In this document: piece after piece, positions 52,998-64,000 of the stretch
Numbering within the stretch: the first letter of the stretch is position 1
Layout: each line of letters starts with the position of its first letter
Assembly (NCBI RefSeq): GCF_002865645.1
Contig: NW_020194691.1
Coordinates: forward strand, 682,001 to 746,000
Origin: Hyaloscypha bicolor E
Lineage: Eukaryota; Ascomycota; Leotiomycetes; Helotiales; Hyaloscyphaceae
Reading direction: 5' to 3'
DNA length: 64,000 nucleotides
Made by a program: the position numbers and the translations under genes
Notes under the pieces: model-generated
What the model saw: only the letters and a program-made list of their open reading frames with translations
The model's database searches: none
What the model was told of the DNA's origin: nothing

Positions 52998-54837
52998 ATG
53001 GCTCTTTCACAAGCGGCTGGAAATTCTGGCAATGCAGCCTTCAAGGTGGGAGCTTTTGAAGCTTCGAATATTTCCATGGTAGCTAACACAGCTTGCAGGA
53101 CAAGGAGAAGCCGATGGCTGTTCGGGCTGCGAATATTCAAGCTGCCAGAGGTAGATTTGAGATTTATTGAAGGCTTTTGGAGGTGAAGCTGACTTGAAGT
53201 AGCTCTCGCAGATGCTGTCAGAACGAGTTTAGGCCCCAGAGGCAGTACGTTCCATCTCTTACCTTTCCTCGCCTTCGAAACTCTTGTGTTCTGTAAGATC
53301 ATTAAGCCAATAAATATCTAGTGGACAAAATGATCATGTCTGGGAAGGGCGAGACAATAATCACGAATGACGGATCTACGATGTTGAAGAGCATGGCGGT
53401 CTTGCACCCTTCGGCCAAGATGTTGGTGGATTTATCAGCGGCGCAAGATGTTGAAGCGGGAGACGGAACAACCTCAGTAGTGGTGCTGTGTGGAAGTTTA
53501 TTGGGAGCAGCGGACAAGCTTCTCGGAAAGGGTATTCATCCATCAGTCATCGCTGAGGCTTTCCAAAGAGCAGCAGGAGCAGCCGTTAAAATTCTACACG
53601 ACATGTCACATCCCGTCTCTCTCACAGACACCTCAACCCTCTTACAAGCCGCAACTACCTCCCTCTCCTCGAAAATCGTCTCACAACATTCAGGCCTCCT
53701 TGCTCCTATGGCAGTCAACGCTGTGATCAAGACCATCGACATCAAGACCGCAGACAACGTAGACCTAAAGAACATCCGAATCCTGAAGAAAGTCGGCGGG
53801 ACAATTGAAGATAGCGAGATGGTAGAGGGCCTAGTAATGAATCAACAAGTTCTCAAGAACGGCGGCGGTCCTGTCAGAATGGAGAAAGCCAGGATCGGTC
53901 TCATCCAATTCCAGCTCTCACCACCTAAGCCCGACGTACCTCCCTCGCCCCCCAACTCTCGTAACCTCACTAACATACATTAAAGATGGAAAACTCAATC
54001 GTGGTAAACGACTACCGCCAGATGGACAAGATCCTCAAGGAAGAACGCACCTACCTCCTGAACATGGTAAAAAAGATCAAGAAAGCAAAATGCAACGTTC
54101 TCTTCATTCAAAAGTCAATCCTGCGCGACGCCGTCAACGACCTCTCCCTCCACTTCCTCGCAAAGCTCAACATTCTCTGCATCAAAGATATCGAGCGGGA
54201 CGAAGTAGAATTCATTTGCAAATCCACAGGCTGCAAGCCAATCGCAGACATCGACTCCTTCACCGAGGACAAACTCGGTTCCGCCGACCTGATCGAGGAA
54301 GTGCAAAGCAGTGGAAGCAGAATTGTCAAGGTAACAGGCACGAAGAGCGCTGGCAAGACTGTGTCTATCGTGTGCCGTGGTGCCAACGCCATGATTCTTG
54401 AGGAAGCAGAGCGCTCGCTCCACGACGCCCTCTGCGTGATCCGGTGTCTCGTAAAGAAGAAAGCCCTCATCGCCGGCGGCGGCGCTCCAGAAATTGAGAT
54501 CGCGTCTCAACTGTCGAAACAGGCACGAGCACTCACTGGCACCGAGGCAATCTGCTGGAAGGCCTTCGCGGACGCCATGGAAGTGATCCCTACAACTCTG
54601 GCGGAGAACGCGGGCTTAAATTCTATCAAAGTGGTCACGGAGCTGAGGCATAAGCATGAGTTTGGTGAGAAGAATGCGGGGGTGAGTATCAAGAGTGGGG
54701 GTGTGAAGGTTGATATTGCAGAGGAGAATGTTCTGCAGCCTCTACTCGTAAGCACGAGTGCAGTCGAATTGGCCAGTGAGACTGTGAAAATGATATTAAG
54801 AAGCAAGTACCCCTGTTCCCTGATTAATGGATGTTAA
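52998..54837 (+). CDS. CCT4: Chaperonin TRiC/CCT subunit delta
   Basis: Five exons: 52998-53045, 53099-53150, 53200-53244, 53322-53935, 53986-54837; about 536 residues, normal for CCT subunits. The spliced start [30 protein letters not shown] leads to [12 protein letters not shown], then [12 protein letters not shown], the ATP motif [10 protein letters not shown] (about 95), [19 protein letters not shown], the apical region, [26 protein letters not shown] and the second equatorial half with [11 protein letters not shown]. The sequence of the ATP motif region and of the KPD junction fits the delta subunit. CCT folds actin and tubulin in the cytosol, and an alpha-tubulin gene lies next in this window. 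The C-terminal end is [11 protein letters not shown]; a further short C-terminal exon cannot be excluded. Confidence 0.93.
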
Positions 54838-55672
54838 AACTAATTGTGGTGTAGTTGACGATATTGCGCTCTCGAGATAGACGGGTGGGATCGCGTATGG
54901 CTCATGATGATTGTAGAATACCTTATGTAGCAATATCAAGTCATGGAAGAATGCCCCACCAGCTGCGACCTCCTTTGCTCTCCCTTTCTGACTCCTGAGT
55001 TCCTGATCTTACCTCTCCCTCGTTCTCTGACTTTTCTTGCCCGTCCTCGCGTGGACAGAGAAAGCAGAACTAATTAAATGTCCCAAATCAATGTTAGACG
55101 TTTATACGGACTCCAAAGTTGTAGAAACTGATATTCTAGGATTTCCAAGATATTTCGAAGGGAGGAGACTTTTGAGTGTACTATATCGCATGTACATTAG
55201 AAAGGAGTTATGTTCAATGTCCAGCTTGACTTGGGACATTGACCACCGCTTTTCCTGTCCACCAGGAGCCGTCTCCTAATCACCCATGCAGCAACTACTC
55301 TACTCGACCGAATCGTCGCCGTCGTCGTCGAATTATGACACTCGTGATGTTTCTTGAGACCTCGGAGAACGATCAATCGCCGTGTTTACATAGCAACAAT
55401 TGTCTCGGTGACGCAGAGAATTATGCAAATCCCATTGGCTCTTTTTATGCAGTTCACGTGACGGTAAACATAACTCCAGACCGCCTTTTCGCGATTGGCT
55501 TTACCCCTGAGAGCGCGCCCGCAGCCAAACCCCACCATAATCGCACTTCTCAACTCAATTCCAAACCCCCCAACCACAGTCGCATTGATCTGCTTTGCTT
55601 GTTGCCCACAGAGCTGTCATCACGTCTCCAACACACTCTCCACACTTCGCAAAATCACAATCTGAAGACAAA
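54838..55672. promoter_or_regulatory. Intergenic, alpha-tubulin promoter
   Basis: No gene is seen. It contains a (GTCGCC/GTC)n microsatellite-like run near 55315-55330, CACGTGAC near 55454 and a pyrimidine-rich stretch just before the tubulin start, common in highly expressed fungal genes. Confidence 0.45.
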
Positions 55673-57299
55673 ATGACGAGAGGCGAGGTATGTTTACTTT
55701 TTGCCGCTGCGGAGTCGACCTCCGCGTTCGTGCAAGCCCCTGATGTGCCCGCGTCGCAGTGTCGATTGGAGGCTAACGATGCTCCTCCTGTTGTAGATCC
55801 TCCATCTCCATATCGGCCAGGCTGGCACACAGCTCGGGAACAGTGCTTGGGAGCTGTAAGTCTTGCAGGATGCATTGTGGACGTATACTCGATTGACTTG
55901 GGACAGGTACCTCCTCGAACACGGCCTGAAGAAGGATGGTCGGCCTGATCCCGACGCGAAGGCTCTCCACGACTCGGGCGAGCTCGATACCGTCTTCACG
56001 GAGACTGGCAGTGGCAAATATGTTCCTCGATCCATCTTCGTCGACCTTGACCCCTCCCCCATTGACGAGATCCGCACTGGTGATTACCGCCAGCTGTTCC
56101 ACCCAGAGCTGTTGATCAGCGGCAAGGAGGACGCAGCCAACAACTATGCTCGAGGTCACTACACAATTGGCAAAGAGATCTTGGACGGCACATTGGACAA
56201 GATCCGCCGTGTTTTGGTAAGGCTATGAGATGCCTCGGTCTGGCAAAGCTGATCATTCCAGGACAACTGCTCCTCCCTCCAAGGCTTCCTGATTTTCCAC
56301 TCCTTCGGTGGAGGAACCGGCTCTGGCTTTGGCTCCCTCCTGCTCGAGCGCCTCTCCACCGACTACGGCAAGAAATCCAAGCTCGAATTCGCCGTCTACC
56401 CCGCACCCCGCGTCTCCACCGCTGTCGTCGAGCCCTACAACGCCGTCCTGAGCACGCACTCCACGATCGAAAACTCGGACTGTACGTTCCTGGTGGACAA
56501 CGAGGCCGTCTACGATATCTGCCGCCGCAACCTTGACATTCCGCGCCCATCGTTCGAGCACCTGAACCGCCTGATCGCTCAAGTCGTCTCCTCGATCACC
56601 TCTTCCCTCCGCTTCGATGGCGCCCTGAACGTCGATTTGAATGAGTTTCAGACGAACTTGGTCCCGTACCCAAGAATCCACTATCCGCTCATCAGCTATG
56701 CACCCGTCATCTCCGCTGCAAAGAGCAGCCATGAGAGCTTCAAGACTCAAGATTTGACCCTGCAGTAAGCCCCCTTTCCTACCCCCTTTTCCATTTCCAT
56801 GCTGATATCGTGAAGGTGCTTCGAGCCCAACAACCAAATGGTCGTCTGCGACCCGCGCAACGGCAAATACATGGCTGTCGCTCTCCTCTACCGCGGCGAT
56901 GTCGTCCCTCGGGATTGCAACGCGGCCGTCGCCTCCCTGAAAGCCAAGACATCATTCAACCTCGTCGAATGGTGCCCCACCGGTTTCAAGCTCGGCATCA
57001 ACTACCAAAAGCCCATGTCCGTCCCATCCACTGCTCCCAACGATGGTGCTCTCGCCTCAGTCGACCGCAGCGTCAGCATGTTGAGCAATACCACCGCGAT
57101 TTCTGAGGCGTGGTCAAGACTGGATCATAAGTTCGATTTGATGTATTCAAAGAGAGCGTTCGTGCACTGGTATGTTGGTGAGGGTATGGAGGAGGGTGAG
57201 TTTTCCGAGGCGAGGGAGGATTTGGCCGCATTGGAGAAGGATTATGAGGAGGTTGCTGCGGACAGTTTTGATCCCGAGGAGGCGGGTGAGGAGTACTGA
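55673..57299 (+). CDS. Alpha-tubulin
   Basis: Five exons: 55673-55687, 55797-55855, 55907-56216, 56262-56764, 56816-57299; about 456 residues. After MTRGE the spliced protein runs [47 protein letters not shown], the GTP-binding loop GGGTGSG (about 144-150), [40 protein letters not shown] (carrying the Glu that drives GTP hydrolysis in beta-tubulin), and an acidic tail ending EEAGEEY with the terminal Tyr. The catalytic Glu and DGxPDPDA-type K40 loop region ([10 protein letters not shown]) identify alpha rather than beta. The N-terminus MTRGE replaces the common MRGE. Many fungi have two alpha-tubulins; which one this is I cannot say. Confidence 0.96.
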
Positions 57300-57912
57300 G
57301 CGTCGCGAAGTTACCCAACATGGTGGGCGAAGTTGATTGATAAATGAAGGACATGTCTGGTTCTTGTCGCGGATATCCAAATTCGTAGCGTTTTTCCTTC
57401 TGTTTTGTTGGCTCTGGCGGTGGATATAGAGAAAAGAATCAATGGTACCAGCGTGGTCAAGTAGGTAGTTTCTCGTACGAGACAATACGATGTTGATGTT
57501 TCTAATCGCACTGCTTGTTACTGTGAATTCTAGTCCTATCCGAATGAATGGAATTCATGTGTCTCCACATGTTCCCGGACCAGAACCGCTCCTTGTTTCC
57601 CTCCTCATTTAACCACTCTATATCATGTGCCAGCACAAGTTTCAGCCCGTCCATCTTCTCCAGCCCCACAATCAAGTCCCAATCTCAAGCTCCTTCCTTT
57701 GGGTTATAGCGCTTATACGTTAAACGAGCAACTATTATAGGCCTCCTTAGCGACGACTCCCTTATAAATACAGGAGAGGAGACCTAAAAAGGTGTGGCAG
57801 CCCATGTGGGGCCTTATAGCGAGCTTACCACTTTGATCTGAACGCTAGAGGGTCTAAAAGTCCCCCAATTCCCTGTATTCCCGATACATTATACCGCGAT
57901 CTCCGTGCTTGC
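57300..57912. other. Intergenic, 3' of alpha-tubulin
   Basis: Contains the 3' untranslated region of the tubulin gene. No gene is seen, although the last 100 bp may hold decayed upstream parts of the ankyrin pseudogene. Confidence 0.4.
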
Positions 57913-58759
57913 AATGCTACTGATGGATGCTGGAACAGACGTTAATGCGCAGCCCGGTGAATGTTAGAGCACTCCACTGCATTTGGCAGTCCTATTTTTA
58001 TTCTTTGCCACGGTAAAAGTGCTTTTCAAAAGAGGCGCATTGATTGATGTTTTTGATTCGGATGGTTCAACGGCTCTCTCTACTGCTGCCGCGAATGGGG
58101 ATATCAAGACTGCACAACTTCTTCTTTCAAGAGGAGCCGACGTTAATGCTTGCCATGAGGTGACGCCGCTTCGTGCTGCAGCTAAATATGGGCATGGAAA
58201 CATGGTCCAACTACTGTTTGGAAAAGGAGCTCTTGTGAATCTGGAAATTTTATCTCGCGAAACACCACTCACTAACGCGGTTTCTGGAATGGTTTCTGAG
58301 ACCAGAATGAGCATTGACAAGATTCTCATAGAACATGGAGCCGACGTACACGGCAGCTCTAGAGAATCGGCATTGTCTCAAGCGTCTCGATACAGTGACT
58401 GGATCACTGTCTCACTACTGATAAACAACGGCGCCAACCCAAACCCAATCGTCCAAAACGTGACACATGCCCCAATTTACCAATCGATCCATAATCGCAA
58501 TCCAGACGTATCAGAGCTTCTCCTCGAAAGAGCAGCAGATGTCAACACAAGGGGTCTAGAGAACGGTTATACTGTGATGCATCAAGCTGCCATAGTTGGC
58601 TATGGTTTTATGATTTTGCGCCTCCTCGAGCTTGAGGCTAGAAAAGATACCTTGGGCAACGACGGCAAAACCCCGCTTGAACTCGCAAAATCCCATGGAC
58701 GGGAAGAAGTGGCAGAGCTTCTTGAGGCAGCAGTAGCTTTAGAGAACAACACACCCTGA
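57913..58759 (+). pseudogene. Truncated ankyrin-repeat gene
   Basis: An ankyrin-repeat frame starts inside a repeat (MLLMDAGTDVNAQPG), meets TAG at 57965-57967, then continues open for about 260 codons. Repeats visible: GSTALSTAAANGDIKTAQLLLSRGADVN, TPLRAAAKYGHGNMVQLLFGKGA, TPLTNAVSG..KILIEHGADVHG, a degenerate one at NNGANPNP, SELLLERAADVNTRG and KTPLELAKSHGREEVAELLEA. The frame after the stop could be expressed from an internal Met but would lack an N-terminal domain. The final repeat resembles the last repeat of the neighbouring NLR, which is convergent with it, so this may be the remains of an inverted duplicate of that gene's 3' part. Confidence 0.72.
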
Positions 58760-58988
58760 GCTTCAAGTAACACATGTCAAATCGTCAAGCATGAGGTCAA
58801 GGGAGATATATTAATGGATGTTCCGAAGGATTTCGTAGAATGACTATGGAACTTGGAAAGATACAAACCTTGAATAGATATATTTCAAGCAGGTGCAAGA
58901 AGACTCATCCTTCAAGTCTGCCACTTTTCGTGATTTCGAAGAGCACTCCACCAATATCTCGCACCACCTTTTCCTTATCACCACTCTT

Positions 58989-61485
58989 CTATCCCTCCAA
59001 CAAGGCAATAACCTCCTCCTTCCCATTCTCTTCTGCAATATCCAACGCCGTATCCCCAAACTTATTCGTCAGATCCCTATCCGCTCCATTTGCAAGGAGC
59101 ACTTTAATGACCTTCTCATGTCCTTTGCCCGCTGCTGTTATGAGGGGTGTATCTTCGTTCTCTCCTGTCTTCATGTTTGGATCTCCGCCAGCTTTGATGA
59201 GGTCTCGAACAAGAAGATCGTGGCCGTATATCACGGCGGTGGGTAATGGGAGACGGCCAAGGTTGTCGGCGAGGTCTTGCCGTGCACCTAAAGGGGGGAC
59301 GAGTCAGCTTCTGGCCGGGTCTTGCGGACCAATGAAGAACTGATATCAGTCTGAAAAGAACAGAAAACCGAAATTTTCACCCAGGGAACTGACCTTGACG
59401 AATGAGTAACTGCGCTGTCTTTATCTCCCCACTGAAAATAGCAAGCAAAAGCGCAGTCGCCCCCTTCGCATACCCCTCCTCCTGAAGCGCATTAATATTC
59501 GCACCAGTCTTCAATATCTGCAATACCGCATCCCTGTGTCCCGAGCTCGCAGCATACAACAAGCCCCTCTCCAACCACTTCTCCCAAGCAGCCGGATCAC
59601 GTATTTTACACTGCAAAAACAATTTAATTGCTTCCGGACTCTCATACTTGATAGCTACCTCTAGCGGCGAGTAATTATTCCCGCCTTTCATAGGGTCAGC
59701 GCCATGCTCTAGCAGAAGACGAATCATGTCCGGGAGATCGTAAGTAGCTGCCTGATGGAGAGGACCTTCGACATCGAATCGATTTGGATCGGCTCCCTTG
59801 GAAAAAAGGAACTTTGCCATTTCTTCCCTCTGCGATTCTCGCCCATCTTTATCTTTTAGGCCGGCGATGCAGTAGAGAGCTGTTCTCTTGTCTGATCCAT
59901 ATGTTGCATTTGGATCTACCTTCCCTTCTAAGATAAGGAGTTTCATGAATTCGAAATGGCCTTCGGAAGCTGCGTGGATGAGTGCTTGGTCTCCCTGCTC
60001 GTGATCTTCGATGAGAGCGCCTTGATCTATGAGGAATTTGACGATTTCCGTGTGCCCTTTGTTGGCAGCGCTCTGTAGGGGCGTGTAATCGTACTGATTC
60101 TTTCCATTCAAAATCACCTCTCGTCGATCCCAGAGCATCTTCACAATACCGAGACTGCCCTTCTCTATTGCTTGGCTGAATGCAGCTTGATAGTCTGCGG
60201 GCTTCAAAAAGAGTCCGCATTCGTCTTCATTGTCTAAGAGCATACTACATATTGATTCATTCCCTTCACCCGCTGCCCAGTATATGGGCTTCCTGATTTT
60301 GACAGTAGGAGGGTTTGGATCTGCACCTCTTTCGAGGAAAAATGCGAAAGCGCCTTCGAGGCCAAAGAGCGCAAGTCGATGGAGACATGGCCACTCATTC
60401 CAGATCAGGGTATTGACGTCGGCTCCTTGGTTCACCAAGTTTTTCATTCCTTCGAAATCCTTGCGTTGGACTTCTTGTGCTAGCAATGAGTTGAGCTGGA
60501 TTTGCTCTTCGGGTGGCACGAACTTGGAGACTTCAATGACTTTGCCAAGCCCGCTCTTTGCGTCGTCACGGGTAATGAGTATGATCCCGCCATATCCTCG
60601 GCTTGGTAATAACTCCATGATGTCGTTGTAAAGAGCAGACGGTTTATAGTTGTCGAGGACTAGAAGCCATGGATGCCATAAGTCGCAGAGAAAGCCAGTC
60701 ACGAAACTGATCTTTTCTTTCCTCGATCCGTCCGTTGATCGCCTGACCGTGGCATAGATGCTTTCAAACCCTAGACACAAATTCTCCAGAGTCGATGCGT
60801 CGAGCCAGAAAACCGTACGGAATTGTTTCAGTGAGTGCGCCCGGTGGCAATACTCAAGAGCAAGCTGAGATTTGCCAACTCCTCTGTCTCCAGATATCAA
60901 GAGAATGGTCGGAGTCTGAACCTGAGACCTCGCAGCATCATGGAGACAGACTTCTAGTTCTTTCATCAGACTCGGACGTTCGACGAAAGTCTCAACTCGT
61001 TCCTCACGCACGTCGAAGAACGTATCATCGGCCAATTCGAGGGGTGCATCCGCAGAGTCAATCACGTGGTGCAGAATCAAGACTGAAATATAAGTTTGCA
61101 GATTCCTTTCGATTTCCCGGACTTTGTCATCATACTTGAAACTCGTGAACACCTTCTTGATCTTGGTCTTGAAGTTGTCTCCTGGAGCGTTAGAGATTAC
61201 ATTGATCATGTTCTCAACCTCCACAATCTGAGACTGGCAACCGGAAATCATGCCCCGAAGAATGCATTTGGTGTCGAAGTCAAGGTTCTTGAGCTGAGAA
61301 TCGGATTTGATCCTGCTTAGGGCATTGAGTAGCAGTGGCAGCTGGGAGGAAATCGCTTGCAGGGATTTGGGGACTTCGCCTGGATTGATGGAGCTGAGCT
61401 CATCCAGGCGCTTGGCGACTGTGAGCCCGAAAGTGATAAATTGAACGATGGACGATGCCAGGCCAATGGCGCTGAGCGGATCCAT
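58989..61485 (-). CDS. NLR: N-terminal domain, P-loop NTPase, ankyrin repeats
   Basis: Exons (from 61485) to 59394 and 59287-58989 with one phase-1 intron; about 796 residues. I start at MDPLSAIGLASSIVQF, the standard opening of fungal STAND N-terminal domains; in-frame Mets at 61518 and 61512 are alternatives. The first 170 residues are an all-helical N-terminal domain of that class. The NB-ARC/NACHT-like part has Walker A SGDRGVGKSQLALEY, Walker B WLLVLDN and GIILITRDD. It is short: ankyrin repeats begin only about 130 residues after Walker A. At least ten repeats follow (DYTPLQSAANKGHTEIVKFL, GPLHQAATYDLPDMIRLLLE and others), the last ones in exon 2, ending DTALDIAEENGKEEVIALLEG. Such proteins act in non-self recognition and cell death. 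No transmembrane segment is present. Confidence 0.88.
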
Positions 61486-62799
61486 GGTGGCGAGAGGCGC
61501 TGAAGATGCCATTAGCACTCTAGATCTTGTCGGGGCGGTATTGAAAAAGTATTGGCCGAAGCAAAACGAAAGTCTAAGCTCAACGGGCCTGTACTCACAG
61601 TAGATATCGAATGATAGCAGGCTGTGGCCTTTGCAATATGTAATTTTGAATTTGGACGAATGGCGTTCTTGGGTTTCGCAAGGTGGAGGCTGTGTTTTCA
61701 GGCTACGACGCCGATATTCAGCCCAAGGCTTCTCAATGAAAGCCTCGCCATTAGATTGTGCTCACCTCAGTCACAAGCAAAAGGAATTACACTGTGTCCC
61801 AGGATCGATGAAGTGAGAGATGAGAGGGGAAGCATCCTGTGGTCAACTGAAGAATGCGGTGGTGGTTGAAACGAACCAAAAAAGCCACCTGCGGCCCCTG
61901 CAGCCACGGGACAATGGGCACACCGCCAAATCTGGGAAGAGAATCGAGTTCTTCTCCACTGAGGAAATAATTTCATACATGTAGTTACGACTTGCAATAG
62001 ACTGTTGGTATCCTGGTGATGTGAAAATCCGAGCAATTTTGGTGGTTGTGAGAAGGAAACGGAGATTGGAGTTCGCGCGAGTTCCAAGGGGGGTGGCGCT
62101 AAAACAACGCTAAACACCCCTTAAATTTTAGCGACTACCGAACCGAAGCCTGTTAAACGATGTTGTTTGCAATGAGGTGGAAAGTCACTCTTAAAACAAC
62201 GAGGTCGGCCTCACAAGCTGTCATATCACCAGACTGTGGGCCACTGCAATATCTGTGTTTTGATTTAGTCTAGCATACGTCCCAGTATCGAGGCAGGATT
62301 CACAAGGCGAAACTCCTTCCCGGACGTGAATCAAATACAAGGAATCCATTTTATTCTCCTCGCAATCAACTCACCTATTAACCAAATCACTAGCTGAATG
62401 ATCTCTCAATTTCGAATGGTCTGATATTAAACTTATTCCTAGCAGACATAGCAATAGCGAAGCCCAAATCACAAGGAGTAAGAGCAGACCCACCGTGAAT
62501 CAACTACAGCGAAGGAATCCATCAAATTATTCTCCACCGTAATCAACGCGAGTTTTGAAGCTATGCGAATGTACAGAAACCCCTATTTTCATTCTAGAAT
62601 AGTCCGCAAGAAGGGAAGTCTATATCTGGGGGGGGGATTTCCCCCCAAACTCCTTCCCGTCCTCTATTAAAAAAAAACTCCAAGAGCTGGACTAGAACCA
62701 AGCAACTTCCACACTGCAATACAACAACTAACAGCACACGACATGCCACCACATCCAAGATACCAAGACGCGACACACATTCGAAAGAAAGACGAGAGA
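61486..62799. other. Intergenic with a local duplication
   Basis: No gene is supported. 62301-62370 and 62471-62548 are related: CACAAGG..GTGAATCAA(A/C)TACA..GGAATCCATTTTATTCTCC..AATCAAC occurs in both, about 170 bp apart. A G8 run lies near 62630. The NLR promoter is expected at the left side. Confidence 0.45.
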
Positions 62800-62970
62800 A
62801 TGGTTGAGATAAACGAAAAAAGTCTGGCCGACTTCCCTGTCTCAGCCTCTGGCCTCTCTGGGGGCTATTGGTACAAATGCTCGACTTGCTATAACAGAAC
62901 ATGCACGAGCAGTCCGTATTCTCCTGACTGTAGTGTTTGTTGCGATATCATGGTTCGTGATGGTTGGTGA
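62800..62970 (+). CDS. Small Cys-rich protein, copy A
   Basis: 56 codons from the Met at 62800 (MVEINEKSLADFPV); a longer in-frame start exists at 62743. The C-terminal half is Cys-rich: YWYKCSTCYNRTCTSSPYSPDCSVCC, with two C-x2-C pairs that could bind one zinc. There is no signal peptide. It resembles the broken copy at 63490 (same M-E-N-x-K-x-L start, F.V..S..G.W..C..C core, and CxxSP motif), and this conservation is the main reason to think it is a real gene. Function unknown. Confidence 0.45.
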   Translation: MVEINEKSLADFPVSASGLSGGYWYKCSTCYNRTCTSSPYSPDCSVCCDIMVRDGW

Positions 62971-63006
62971 CTGATCATCTGGAGGTACGATAGTTGGATA
63001 GTTCCA

Positions 63007-63081
63007 GAATCATCTGACTATTGTGGATGATTCTATGCGTTGAAGTTGAGGTTCATTGGCCAACCTACTGTTTGATAATAG
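63007..63081 (+). repeat. Downstream repeat unit 1
   Basis: GAATCATCTGACTATTGTGG..TTCTATGCGTTGAAG..TTGGCCAACCTACTGT..ATAATAG; related units at 63107-63172 and 63686-63762. Confidence 0.6.
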
Positions 63082-63106
63082 ACTAGAAAGGGCGGGGAGA
63101 ATTGAG

Positions 63107-63172
63107 GAATCATCTACCAGCAGTGGATGATTCTGTGAGATTTGGTTTGCCAACCTAACTTACCATAATAAC
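63107..63172 (+). repeat. Downstream repeat unit 2
   Basis: GAATCATCTACCAGCAGTGG..GGTTTGCCAACCTAACTTACCATAATAAC; direct copy of the same unit. Confidence 0.6.
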
Positions 63173-63489
63173 AATATGTCTGATATTACTATCTTATCCT
63201 GTCTCGTAAATGATTGCAAAGAACATATTGAATTAGCCTTTTTTGCATGAATGAGCCTGCTAGATTCCATGTGAAAACCCTCTCATACTAGTAGAACCCA
63301 TAAGAACAGAAGACGGCCGTATCAAGGATCAATGATCAATCCCCCCCTGTCCTTCCTTCCCCTTCTCCCTTACAAAACCTTCTCCAAAACAACCCAAATT
63401 CCGGACTCGAACACTCCACCGACTATCTCCTCAAAGTAAAAATCACAATACACAACCTACAACCCACGGAGGCAAGACAAGACTACAAG

Positions 63490-63642
63490 ATGGCTGAGAC
63501 AAACAACCAAAAAACCCTGCCGTCCGAATTCCTAGTCCAAACCTCACAAGGCTTTTGGTGTGAATGCCTGGACTGCGGCTATTAAGAATGCAAGCCCTCT
63601 CCGGATCGCGCCAGCTATTCGCGCTTGGCTCCCCTAGCATGA
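63490..63642 (+). pseudogene. Small Cys-rich protein, copy B, interrupted
   Basis: MAETNNQKTLPSEFLVQTS then GFWCECLDCGY, stop TAA at 63583-63585, then ECKPSPD in the same frame to a TGA at 63640. It aligns with copy A (62800-62970) across the start and the Cys core. The TAA replaces a sense codon and could come from CAA by one C-to-T change. A 31-residue product is possible but would lack the second Cys pair. Confidence 0.45.
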
Positions 63643-63685
63643 TGCGCACCATAGTCAAGAAGTAGTTGAGTTAGAAAGGGTTCCG

Positions 63686-63762
63686 GAATCTTCTCGACCT
63701 GCTGTGGATAGTTCATGCGTTGACGTTTTGGTTGGCCAACCTGCTGTGACAACATAATAACC
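63686..63762 (+). repeat. Downstream repeat unit 3
   Basis: GAATCTTCTCGACCTGCTGTGG..GTTCATGCGTTGACG..GTTGGCCAACCTGCTGTGACAACATAATAAC; same position relative to copy B as unit 1 has to copy A, showing that gene plus downstream DNA was duplicated together. Confidence 0.6.
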
Positions 63763-64000
63763 AAAAATGGAATGGACGACTGCAGCTGAATATCGGACAT
63801 TTAGCCTGCCATGCCAGCGAAGAAGGGCAAGCAAGATATACTTTAGCTAATCTCCTCATCCCCCCCCTGAAGATTTTGGGACATTGAAAAGTTCTTATTG
63901 CTCTCCATGCCAAGGGTACTTTACAACACCTCAATTCTCCTTCCAACCCCAACCCCAACACCGTCTCAGCCCTCTACGCGTCATCGTTACTCCAATCCCC
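63763..64000. other. Right edge, no gene seen
   Basis: No supported feature in the last 240 bp. Confidence 0.4.

Overview
The window looks like nuclear DNA of a filamentous ascomycete (Pezizomycotina). The protein-coding genes have short introns (mostly 45-65 bp, with GT..AG ends and CTAAT/CTAAC branch sites). There are two HET-domain genes and one NLR gene. Transposons carry C-to-T / G-to-A nonsense mutations and very AT-rich blocks are present, both typical of repeat-induced point mutation (RIP). A leotiomycete is possible, but I cannot prove the class from sequence alone.

Layout. 1-1000 is an AT-rich repeat relic. 1315-6493 holds a small Cys protein, a protein with two tandem GFA (CENP-V/GFA) domains, and a HET-domain protein. 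6732-9345 is a complete but RIP-inactivated Fot1/pogo DNA transposon with perfect 93-bp inverted repeats. 9551-10020 is a three-exon gene for a MYND-finger miniprotein. 10181-28805 is an 18.6-kb element with 100-bp terminal inverted repeats (TIRs) and a perfect 9-bp target-site duplication (TSD). Its own DNA is almost gene-free, extremely AT-rich and studded with clusters of a palindromic octamer spaced 11 bp apart. A much younger Ty3/gypsy chromovirus (16422-24694) sits inside it, inserted into one of those octamers.

29203-30235 encodes a BTB/POZ protein. 33056-35398 is a second HET gene, cut in two by a solo LTR. 35931-38021 is a piggyBac-like relic with perfect 121-bp TIRs. 39167-39493 is a second solo LTR of the family that broke the HET gene.

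From 39.8 kb the window is mostly ordinary genes: an AAA ATPase with a fungal N-terminal extension, a small secreted protein, a secreted GMC oxidoreductase, a GRF zinc-finger protein, the proteasome ATPase RPT1 divergent from the chaperonin subunit CCT4, and alpha-tubulin. The right end holds an ankyrin pseudogene, an NLR (N-terminal domain, P-loop NTPase, ankyrin repeats) and two small Cys-rich paralogs, the second broken, set among local duplications.

The genes do not form one metabolic cluster. The themes are allorecognition/innate immunity (two HET genes, one NLR), housekeeping proteostasis (RPT1, CCT4, and its client alpha-tubulin), and several layers of mobile DNA of different ages. The most unusual object is the 10181-28805 element with its helically phased palindromes and its nested chromodomain retroelement, which carries an extra AT-hook-like ORF. 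All exon boundaries below were worked out by eye from splice signals, reading phase and family resemblance; none is confirmed by transcripts.
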